Shown here one piece after another: positions 38,146-45,282 of a DNA stretch of 64,000 nt (positions are counted from its first letter, which is position 1; the number at the start of each line of letters is the position of its first letter). Made by a program: the position numbers and the translations under genes. The stretch comes from a virus, in IMG/VR virus record IMGVR_UViG_3300005265_000001, positions 1 to 64,000 of that record; one strand, given 5' to 3'. Below the pieces are notes generated by a model that was not told the DNA's origin, did not search any database, and worked only from the letters and a program-made list of their open reading frames with translations.

Positions 38146-39291
38146 ATGAAAAAAAGAACAAATCATAAATATCTTAGAAAATATAGAGGCAAGGGTGGGA
38201 AGTGGATTTATATTTATAAGGAAGGAAAAAAGAAAGATAGGACTGTAAAGGTAAAATTAACAAAATATCAACAATTAGCTATTGATAGAGTTAATGAAAA
38301 TTCTCCCGAATTGACACTTGAAAATGTCAGGAAATTATTTTATAAATATTTTATAAAAAACAAAAGAATGGCAGATTATCTTAAAAATTATAAGAAAGAA
38401 CATGGTAAAGATTTGATTACAACTAAAGATTTCTATAAATTGGGCAAATTTTTCCAAAAAAATATAGGAACAGATATTTTACCTGTTTACATTTTGAGAA
38501 AATTTAAACGGGGGGATTTAGAAAAAAGTTCATCTTATAAAGATTTGGTAAAAACAAAAAGAATGAAAAATCAATTAGAATTGGGTAAAGCCGCAACATC
38601 CAATGGATCATTGATTCCCGCACCTGGGGATTTGAGGGATTATTGGGAACGTAGGTCTTTTTATGGTGCATTTCAGGAAAATCCAGAATATAAAAAATTA
38701 TTAAAAAGAGAATCAGAATATTTTACTAAAAAATTAGGAAGAGAGCGTCCTATTTATGGGTATATGTCTCTTCATAATTCTTCAATGGATTTTAGAACAC
38801 AATCACAATATGGATTTTTCAAATTTAGAGTGAAACCTGAAATTGTTGAAAAATATGTTACATTTACTCCAAACAATAGCAGTGATTCAGATGAATTAAA
38901 TAGAACATTTACAAAAAAGAATCCGTATTACTTGCTTGAATACATAATGGATAGTATATCAAATAGGAAAACTAAAATTGGTATAATGGAAAAGGATATA
39001 GAAATTATAAAAAACATAATAAAAACGGGTAAAATAGATGCCCCAAAAGAAACTTTTGATAATTTAGCAACATTTTTTAGAAGATATGTTGAATCACAAT
39101 TAATTGGAGATGCAACACTTGATAAATTTGAATATGTTGCCATTGAAGATTGGAAAAATAATGAAAATCTTAAAAGATATTATGGGTCTGATTATATTGA
39201 TAAAGAAATGCAACGATTTTCTCCGAAAATATTAAAACAAATTGCAAAAGAATTGGGTATTCCAGTTAAAATAGAGGGGGGCAATAAATGA
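38146..39291 (+). CDS. HKYL-tagged DUF3626/ART-like protein
   Basis: 381 residues. Tag NHKYLRKYRGKGGKWIYIYK at 6-25. After a helical part, RERPIYGYMSLHNSSMDFRT, then YGFFKFRVKPEIVEKYVTFT and NNSSDSDE, follows the DUF3626 pattern (RPxYGxLN...YGxxxFxLKPxVxxRxTFTxxDS), and LDKFEYVAIEDW near the end supplies a late acidic residue. DUF3626 is considered ART-like, so this may be a second ADP-ribosyltransferase-type effector. The match is by eye. Confidence 0.55.
   Translation: MKKRTNHKYLRKYRGKGGKWIYIYKEGKKKDRTVKVKLTKYQQLAIDRVNENSPELTLENVRKLFYKYFIKNKRMADYLKNYKKEHGKDLITTKDFYKLGKFFQKNIGTDILPVYILRKFKRGDLEKSSSYKDLVKTKRMKNQLELGKAATSNGSLIPAPGDLRDYWERRSFYGAFQENPEYKKLLKRESEYFTKKLGRERPIYGYMSLHNSSMDFRTQSQYGFFKFRVKPEIVEKYVTFTPNNSSDSDELNRTFTKKNPYYLLEYIMDSISNRKTKIGIMEKDIEIIKNIIKTGKIDAPKETFDNLATFFRRYVESQLIGDATLDKFEYVAIEDWKNNENLKRYYGSDYIDKEMQRFSPKILKQIAKELGIPVKIEGGNK
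38164..38223 (+). repeat. 60-bp tag DNA repeat, copy 6
   Basis: Tag-coding DNA, closest to copy 4. Confidence 0.9.
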
Positions 39292-39584
39292 AAGTTTTAA
39301 GTATTGACAAACATGAAAATGAATATAGGGTTTATATAGAAAAAAATGGCAAATATTATTTATATTCTATTACTCCAAAAAAACAAACCGAAATAGTAGA
39401 TTATCCCGATATCAAAAATTATGGGCATTTTGTAAATGTTATTTGGAAATTTGACAATTTTGTGTGGTTTACTAAAGAACCTTATGAAATTTCAAAATTG
39501 GATTATGATACAATTCAGAAAGTTCATTCATATTGGAGCAAAAAATATTGGAATGGAAAAGATGGACCTGAATGGGTAGAATAA
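39288..39584 (+). CDS. Hypothetical protein
   Basis: 98 residues, beta-rich and Trp/Tyr-rich (YRVYIEKNGKYYLYSITPKK; FDNFVWFTKEPYEIS). Overlaps the tagged gene by 4 nt and may be its partner. No family recognised. Confidence 0.55.
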   Translation: MKVLSIDKHENEYRVYIEKNGKYYLYSITPKKQTEIVDYPDIKNYGHFVNVIWKFDNFVWFTKEPYEISKLDYDTIQKVHSYWSKKYWNGKDGPEWVE

Positions 39585-39585
39585 G

Positions 39586-39614
39586 TTGACTTTTGCTTGA
39601 AATGGTGATATAAT
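39586..39614 (+). promoter_or_regulatory. Sigma-70-type promoter
   Basis: TTGACT at 39586-39591, 17-nt spacer, TGA-TATAAT with -10 at 39609-39614. Confidence 0.88.
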
Positions 39615-39639
39615 GGTTAAAATTTAATGGAGGAAAATA

Positions 39640-40158
39640 ATGATTATTGAAAGACAAGAAAAAGGGATTGTTCTAAAAAAAGAAGAAGAAAATTCCATTT
39701 CTGATTTTATCGAAAGTCCTGATTTAATCTCAAACTATTTAGAATTTTATTTTTCCAAACAAGACGGTTGGAGTTATCTTTATGATATTCAAAAAAATTG
39801 TGTTTATTGGTTGACTGATTATGGTTTTAGTGCCATAGATGAATTTTTGAATTGTGATAAAGTATTTCTTCCAAAACACCCAAACGATAATACATATAAA
39901 GGATATGAATGGAATGAAGGCCGGCCGTCATGGATACGGTATGAAGTTTTTTTGAGAACTGGTTATTATTTAAAAAAATACAAAGACAGGGATAGGGCAT
40001 TTAAAGAAACTTTGGAATCAATGAAAGAATTGATTGAGGCGAAAGATATTGAAAAAACTGAAATAATGAAAGCATTTAATTTAACATATATGTGGGAGGA
40101 ACCTAACAAAAGACAACAAATGGTAATTGGTATTTTGAAAATTTTATTGGGAGAATAA
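39640..40158 (+). CDS. Hypothetical protein
   Basis: 172 residues, acidic; WSYLYDIQKNCVYWLTDYGF in the middle, helical C-terminal half. ATGGAGG precedes ATG 39640. No family recognised. Confidence 0.6.
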   Translation: MIIERQEKGIVLKKEEENSISDFIESPDLISNYLEFYFSKQDGWSYLYDIQKNCVYWLTDYGFSAIDEFLNCDKVFLPKHPNDNTYKGYEWNEGRPSWIRYEVFLRTGYYLKKYKDRDRAFKETLESMKELIEAKDIEKTEIMKAFNLTYMWEEPNKRQQMVIGILKILLGE

Positions 40159-40161
40159 AAG

Positions 40162-40419
40162 ATGGATATATGTGGCGTTAAGATTCCACTTTGGAAATAT
40201 ATTGCTTTTAAAATGTGGGAATGGAAACATTGTTGGAGATACATAAATATAGAATACCAAGGCAAAATATATAATTGCAGATGTTGTGATTATTGTTGTG
40301 ATTTACAAATTAAAAATAGCAATGGAAAATGGAAAAAATTCAGGGGCGAAATAGCCGATAATATTTTAAAAACTTTGAAAGAAAAGCATAGAAGAATTAC
40401 AAATATTAAAATAAATTAA
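40162..40419 (+). CDS. Small cysteine-rich basic protein
   Basis: 85 residues; CRCCDYCCD near residue 39 is an unusual dense cysteine cluster, plus C4 and C24, so metal binding is likely. C-terminus basic. No family recognised. Confidence 0.5.
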   Translation: MDICGVKIPLWKYIAFKMWEWKHCWRYINIEYQGKIYNCRCCDYCCDLQIKNSNGKWKKFRGEIADNILKTLKEKHRRITNIKIN

Positions 40420-40431
40420 AGGAGTATTAAA

Positions 40432-40581
40432 ATGAGAGAATGGGGAACAGATGAATGGGAAAAAATGTATGAAGAAAAAGAACCCCCCAAAAAATCCAAG
40501 AAAGAACCAACTCGTGAAGAAATTGAAAGGGAATATGAGACGGTTGATTATATGTGGCGAAAATATTTGGTTGATGATTAA
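40432..40581 (+). CDS. Small charged hypothetical protein
   Basis: 49 residues (MREWGTDEWEKMYEEKEPPK... YMWRKYLVDD). AAGGAG precedes ATG 40432. No family recognised. Confidence 0.55.
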   Translation: MREWGTDEWEKMYEEKEPPKKSKKEPTREEIEREYETVDYMWRKYLVDD

Positions 40582-40589
40582 TTTTGATT

Positions 40590-40598
40590 TATATTATT
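40590..40598 (+). promoter_or_regulatory. TATATTATT motif, putative phage promoter
   Basis: Ends 28 nt before ATG 40627, the first gene of the tail-tip cluster; no -35 upstream. Confidence 0.45.
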
Positions 40599-40626
40599 AA
40601 CTAAAATATAAGAGGTGTAAGGTCTT

Positions 40627-40941
40627 ATGAAAGAAATAAAAGATGCCAGAAACGTTAAATCCTTTATAAATCTTGACAAAATTGCGCTAATTTACAAAGA
40701 AATGACGTTTTACGTCATTATTGCCAATGATGGAAGCGAATTGAAGGTAAATGACAAATATTTTTCAGAAATTTTCAAAGAAATAAAAAATAGAATGATT
40801 AGAATCAATGGGAAATATTCAACAGAAATGTGGGTGGACCCAAAATTTATTTCAATGTATCGAGAATACCCAAACGGGGATGCTGAAATTTATCTATCGG
40901 GGCAACAGTTTTTTGCAATTTCTCCAATTGAGTTAAAATAA
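40627..40941 (+). CDS. Hypothetical protein
   Basis: 104 residues, alpha/beta (YVIIANDGSELKVNDKYFSE). Preceded by GAGGTG and the TATATTATT motif. No family recognised. Confidence 0.55.
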   Translation: MKEIKDARNVKSFINLDKIALIYKEMTFYVIIANDGSELKVNDKYFSEIFKEIKNRMIRINGKYSTEMWVDPKFISMYREYPNGDAEIYLSGQQFFAISPIELK

Positions 40942-40942
40942 T

Positions 40943-41164
40943 ATGGCTATTCAAATAGAAAATTCAGTTGTAACATTAGAACATTTAAATTATTCAGATG
41001 ATATTACAATATCCAATTCAATTGCGGATATAAATAATTCAAATTGTAGTGGTCATGTGACTATAAGTGCCTCATTGGTTAATATAAACCTATCAACTAT
41101 AAATGCTGAATTATTGAATGTTTCAAATAACAGTGTTGTTAATGCTAATATAACAAATTTATAG
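40943..41164 (+). CDS. Short beta-helix-like protein
   Basis: 73 residues rich in Asn, Ser and Ile with a strand-like period (ITISNSIADINNSNCSGHVTISASLVNI). This is the look of a parallel beta-helix shaft piece, as in the 41168, 43916 and 54896 proteins. It may be a separate shaft subunit or a remnant of a longer fibre gene. Confidence 0.45.
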   Translation: MAIQIENSVVTLEHLNYSDDITISNSIADINNSNCSGHVTISASLVNINLSTINAELLNVSNNSVVNANITNL

Positions 41165-41167
41165 AAA

Positions 41168-42103
41168 ATGAAAGAAAATACTGATTTTGATGGATTGACA
41201 TTTTGTGACACTTCCGGTGGTAGTGTTGATGGTGGTAGTGTAATAAACCTAAATTCGTGTGTTATAAATCATGATTTGGCTGTGGTTGGATCAACTATTA
41301 GAGTAAATTCTACAAGCGGCGGTGGGGAAGTTCAATTAACAGGAAATTCAACCGCTTGGGTTAATACAACAACGCTTGGAAAATTGAAAATTTCTAATAA
41401 TGATGGGTCAAATGCAATTATTTCAAATGTAAAAAATGGCAATTTTCAGGTTAATTTACAAGATGCTTGTAATGGTGTTACAGATGTGGATCAAAATTCA
41501 GGTGATTTTAGGATTGCCTCTAAAAATTTTGATAATAGATTGATTGAAAAACTTCAAACAATTTCAGATATTTTACAACATTGTTACAATACTGATAATT
41601 CCGGGCCATGTTCAAATTGTGGGTCTCCCGCTTCTGGTGGAAGTATGGCGTTCGGTGGTGGTGAGACATTAGAACCCGAAGAAATCGGATTACCAGAACC
41701 AGGTCCAGGAAATTCACCCTTTTATAAATTTTCTAATTCAACTTGGACAGTTTCAAATGATTTGCCAGAATATATTTTATGTGCTCATGGAATAACTTGT
41801 AATGAAAAAGGATATATTTGTGGTGATATTTATAATTTTGAATATGTTTCAAATACATTTACTCAAAAATCATGGCCGGACACGTCATATAATTTTTCTA
41901 TTTCATCATTAAATAACAAAATTTACTATAATCATGGAAGATGGGATGCTCAAACTCCCCCTCATGATGATGGAAATAGAGAATACAACCCTCAAACAGA
42001 TACTTTCACAACTGATATGGACGGTTATCTTTCAGAAGGAAATGGTGCTTTTGTTGTAAATGAGAAAATTCATGTATTTGGTGGGGGCATAGTGCCCTAT
42101 TAA
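41168..42103 (+). CDS. Tail-fibre-like protein: beta-helix shaft plus Kelch-like tip
   Basis: 311 residues. DFDGLTFCDTSGG at the start, a beta-helix-like Asn/Ser-rich shaft to ~110, a linker DILQHCYNTDNSGPCSNCGS shared with the 43916 protein, then Kelch-like blades (NEKGYICGDIYNFEYV; NNKIYYNHGRWD; NEKIHVFGGG). Kelch propellers bind protein or sugar, so a receptor-binding role is plausible. Position before the sheath supports a virion role. Confidence 0.55.
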   Translation: MKENTDFDGLTFCDTSGGSVDGGSVINLNSCVINHDLAVVGSTIRVNSTSGGGEVQLTGNSTAWVNTTTLGKLKISNNDGSNAIISNVKNGNFQVNLQDACNGVTDVDQNSGDFRIASKNFDNRLIEKLQTISDILQHCYNTDNSGPCSNCGSPASGGSMAFGGGETLEPEEIGLPEPGPGNSPFYKFSNSTWTVSNDLPEYILCAHGITCNEKGYICGDIYNFEYVSNTFTQKSWPDTSYNFSISSLNNKIYYNHGRWDAQTPPHDDGNREYNPQTDTFTTDMDGYLSEGNGAFVVNEKIHVFGGGIVPY

Positions 42104-42116
42104 AGGAAAAGCAAAA

Positions 42117-42602
42117 ATGAAAAGTAATGATTTTGATGGACTAACATTTTCCAATGGGGCGGCTGGATGCGGATATAATTTAGCACGAAGAGAAGACACA
42201 AGTCATTATGAATATATTCCTTTCGTTTCAAAAACAACGAAAACTGATATGCCCTATGCCGTTTATTTTCACGCTTATACAGATTTAAATAATAAAGGAT
42301 ATTCTTTGTGTGGAAAAGATGATTATGATGATTATGCCACAACTGGATATGTTTTTGAATATTTACCCGATACTTGGGTATCTAAAACAGATTATTCACA
42401 TAATTTGTCCCAAATGGGCGCCACAATAGTCAATAATAAAGTCTATGCGTTAGGGGGATATGAAGTTTATGATGATGAATTTGGATATATGCAATATGCG
42501 TCTGTGAGTTGGGTTAATTATTTAGAAAATGACACTTGGACGACAGATGAGCAAATGCCCGATTCAGTAAATCACATGGGGGCATTTAATAATGTTTCTT
42601 AA
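42117..42602 (+). CDS. Kelch-repeat protein, possibly a truncated tail tip
   Basis: 161 residues. Opens with NDFDGLTFSNGAAG like the 41168 protein but lacks the shaft and goes straight to Kelch-type blades (LNNKGYSLCGKDDYDD; FEYLPDTWVSKTDY; NNKVYALGGYEVYDD). About three blades only, too few for a closed propeller. It may be a remnant or an exchange cassette. Confidence 0.5.
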   Translation: MKSNDFDGLTFSNGAAGCGYNLARREDTSHYEYIPFVSKTTKTDMPYAVYFHAYTDLNNKGYSLCGKDDYDDYATTGYVFEYLPDTWVSKTDYSHNLSQMGATIVNNKVYALGGYEVYDDEFGYMQYASVSWVNYLENDTWTTDEQMPDSVNHMGAFNNVS

Positions 42603-43481
42603 ATGAAATTTTTTCATGTTTCTCCAATAAAACCACAAGGTATTTTCAATTCAGTTAAAACACTATCGAATTATACAAAACAACCATTATATTTAATCAA
42701 TTTTCCTCTACATATCCCCAAAAATATTCCGATTCATTTAAATGTTCCGTGGTCTTTTTCTAAGGTTTATCCATATTTGGTTAATACCTTATCTATTTTT
42801 ACAATTCATCATTCGAGTAATTTAATTGGTATCAAAAGTTTTGAAAATGTTTTTTATGTTGTATTGACAAAATGGTTGTATAATAATTTGGTTGATAATT
42901 TGGAAAATGTTGTTTATATTCCTAATGGAATAGATTTGAATTTTTTCAAACCAAACAAATCATTTTTAGAATCCGAAAAGTTTACAATTCTAATAAATGC
43001 CAAGAATTTCAATATGTTGTATAATATTTTAGATAAGTTGAATGAAAATGATATTAGAGTAATGATATATGGAAATCATAAGAAAATAGAAAAATCATTT
43101 AATTTTGAAATAATAGATTGGGGTTGGGTGGAAAATAAAGTTTTGCTATTACATATTTTGAACGGTGTAGATGTTTTTATTCCTTTGTTTGGAAAATCAA
43201 TGTTACCTAATGTTATTTTAGAAAATATGGCTTGTCAGAATGTTCCAATTGTTTTAGATTATTATGGTGTAGATGAAATAATACGTAATAAAATTAATGG
43301 TTATGTTGTTAATAACATAGATGAGTTAATTGAACAAATTTTTGTTTTGAAAGATAACAAAAAGATTTTGAGAAAAATAGGTATAAATGCAAGGACTAAT
43401 GTTGATAAGTATTTTAATCCAATCATTCAAGCTAACAAATTTTTGAATTTTTATGACTCCATTTCCAAATACCATATATAA
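42603..43481 (+). CDS. GT4-like glycosyltransferase
   Basis: 292 residues. VVYIPNGIDLNFFKP and PNVILENMACQNVPIVLDYYG then IRNKINGYVVNNIDELIEQI are the acceptor/donor signatures of family 4 (GT-B fold) glycosyltransferases; the N-terminal half is shorter than usual. Between Kelch genes it could modify tail tips or the host surface; that is inference. It starts 1 nt after the upstream stop. Confidence 0.75.
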   Translation: MKFFHVSPIKPQGIFNSVKTLSNYTKQPLYLINFPLHIPKNIPIHLNVPWSFSKVYPYLVNTLSIFTIHHSSNLIGIKSFENVFYVVLTKWLYNNLVDNLENVVYIPNGIDLNFFKPNKSFLESEKFTILINAKNFNMLYNILDKLNENDIRVMIYGNHKKIEKSFNFEIIDWGWVENKVLLLHILNGVDVFIPLFGKSMLPNVILENMACQNVPIVLDYYGVDEIIRNKINGYVVNNIDELIEQIFVLKDNKKILRKIGINARTNVDKYFNPIIQANKFLNFYDSISKYHI

Positions 43482-43962
43482 AAATGCTGAAAATTTACAA
43501 CATATTCCTTTTGAATGTTTAATGCTATTTGATAAGCACGGCAATTTATCAGTTTTTTATACGTCTTTTTCAAAAACCAAAGTAAAATTAAAGAAAAAAG
43601 AAATCAAATATCCAATTGAATCTCGCCATTTTTCTATTCATAATCATTTGAAAGATAATTCCTTTTCTCTTGTGGATATTATTACAATTATGAATTTATT
43701 GATAAAATGGTCAATAGTTGTAACACCTAATAGATGGTTTTGCCTGGAATTGGATGTGAAAAATTTACTTTTATTGAATAGATGGGAAGAAATGCAAAAA
43801 ATTAAAATGGAATGGAATCAATTGAAACGATATACCCATACAACAAACCATTATAAAATGAAAGAAATAACAAAAAAGTATCCAAACATATTTAATAGTT
43901 ATATTATTTTACACAATGGAAAATTCAGTAATAAATCTAAATTCATGCTCAATAAACCATAA
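43453..43962 (+). CDS. JAB/JAMM-like protein without the HKYL tag
   Basis: 169 residues. E21 in FECLMLFDKHG and H63, H65, S72, D75 in SIHNHLKDNSFSLVD align with the tagged JAB proteins, but the chain begins at the domain with no tag. Overlaps the glycosyltransferase by 29 nt and the Kelch fibre gene by 47 nt. No clear ribosome site. It may have been inserted into the fibre locus. Confidence 0.55.
   Translation: MTPFPNTIYKNAENLQHIPFECLMLFDKHGNLSVFYTSFSKTKVKLKKKEIKYPIESRHFSIHNHLKDNSFSLVDIITIMNLLIKWSIVVTPNRWFCLELDVKNLLLLNRWEEMQKIKMEWNQLKRYTHTTNHYKMKEITKKYPNIFNSYIILHNGKFSNKSKFMLNKP
43900..43908 (+). promoter_or_regulatory. TATATTATT motif inside the untagged JAB gene
   Basis: Only 7 nt before ATG 43916, too close to serve that start; it may be chance, or the true start lies downstream. 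Confidence 0.2.
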
Positions 43963-45205
43963 AATTGAAGTATCAAATTCCACTTTAGAAATTAACTCAA
44001 GCAATGCTCAAAATGTTGATTTGAAGAATGGAAGTGCGGGTAAAATTAGTTCAAGTGATTTGTCTGAATTAAATATTGAAACGGATAATAATTCAACCGC
44101 AATAGTTTCAACTGTAAAATCAAGCAATTTTAATGTAAAAGCTAAAGATGGATGTAATATAAATGAAGTTCAGCAAAATAGCGGAGATGTTAAGTTTTTT
44201 TCAAAAAATTATGATGAGAGATTAATAGAAAAATTTCAATCACTTTCAGATATTTTACAACATTGTTATAATACTGATGTTTCTGGAATTTGTGGTGTCT
44301 GTGGAAGTGGTGGACCTTCGCATGTTCCAAAAGGTTATATTTTTGGGGGATTTAGTGGGTCTGATGGACAACCAAGTTATTCAATTATGGATGATATTGA
44401 TGAATATGATGAAAATGGTGATTTGTGGTCGTCTAAAAGCAATTTATTATCTCCCGCAAGGGATTATACGTCGGCTTTTTATATTTCCACAAAAGGGTAT
44501 ATAGTTGGGGGAAGGGGTGGATATCATACTTTGGATGATACCATTGAATATACACCCGAAATTGATAGTTGTATTTTACGTGGAAATATGGTTCATGATA
44601 GACAAGATGGCACGGCGTTTTCTATAAATAATAAAGGTTATTATAGTGGCGGATTTGGAAGTGATAGTTCCAATCAATCAAATACAAATTTTGAATATGA
44701 TGTAGCCGGGGATAGTTGGGTTACAAAACACACAATTCCCTATCCCGCAAGAAGGGAATTAAGGTCTTCTACTATAAATAATAAAGGATATTTGTTTTCT
44801 GGTTTTAATATGAGTCTTCATTATCTAAGAGATACAGAAGAGTATAATCCTTTGAATGATACATGGGTATCAAAAACAGATCATAATAGTCCAGGACGGG
44901 GACTAAATGCGGCGTCTCCATTTGATAATAAAAGTTATATAATAGGTGGGGATACTGGTAGTTCTTATATAAATGATGTTGATGAATATGAACCTGGTGG
45001 TGATACATGGGTATCAAAAACTAATTATCCTACAATTATAGGAAGACAAGTTAGTAATAATTTATCAAATGGTATATGTGTCTTTGGAGGAGAAAATTCA
45101 TCTACAATTGTTCGAGATGTATATGAATTTAATAACAATTCATGGACTTCAAAAGCAAGTTTACCATCGCCTTCAAGAGCAAATGCGTCAGGAACACCAA
45201 TTTAA
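43916..45205 (+). CDS. Tail-fibre-like protein: beta-helix shaft plus Kelch propeller
   Basis: 429 residues. The N-terminus (SVINLNSCSINHKIEV) matches an internal part of the 41168 protein, so the usual DFDGLTF opening is missing. The shaft, then DILQHCYNTDVSGICGVCGS, then about six Kelch blades (KGYIFGGFSGSDG; KGYIVGGRGGYH; KGYYSGGFGSDS; KGYLFSGFNMS; KSYIIGGDTGSS; GICVFGGENSS), enough for a closed propeller. Likely a receptor-binding or decoration protein of the tail. ATG 43916 has no ribosome site, so the true start is uncertain. Confidence 0.6.
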   Translation: MENSVINLNSCSINHKIEVSNSTLEINSSNAQNVDLKNGSAGKISSSDLSELNIETDNNSTAIVSTVKSSNFNVKAKDGCNINEVQQNSGDVKFFSKNYDERLIEKFQSLSDILQHCYNTDVSGICGVCGSGGPSHVPKGYIFGGFSGSDGQPSYSIMDDIDEYDENGDLWSSKSNLLSPARDYTSAFYISTKGYIVGGRGGYHTLDDTIEYTPEIDSCILRGNMVHDRQDGTAFSINNKGYYSGGFGSDSSNQSNTNFEYDVAGDSWVTKHTIPYPARRELRSSTINNKGYLFSGFNMSLHYLRDTEEYNPLNDTWVSKTDHNSPGRGLNAASPFDNKSYIIGGDTGSSYINDVDEYEPGGDTWVSKTNYPTIIGRQVSNNLSNGICVFGGENSSTIVRDVYEFNNNSWTSKASLPSPSRANASGTPI

Positions 45206-45209
45206 TTTT

Positions 45210-45218
45210 TATATTATT
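45210..45218 (+). promoter_or_regulatory. TATATTATT motif, distal copy before the sheath gene
   Basis: First of two copies 35 nt apart in the 77-nt gap upstream of the sheath gene. Confidence 0.45.
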
Positions 45219-45244
45219 TTTAAAAAATTGGGGAATAAAGTTTT

Positions 45245-45253
45245 TATATTATT
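45245..45253 (+). promoter_or_regulatory. TATATTATT motif, proximal copy before the sheath gene
   Basis: Ends 29 nt before ATG 45283. A doubled element before one of the most abundant virion proteins supports a late-promoter role. Confidence 0.5.
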
Positions 45254-45282
45254 AAAAGAGAAAATAAAAGGAGAGCTATATA

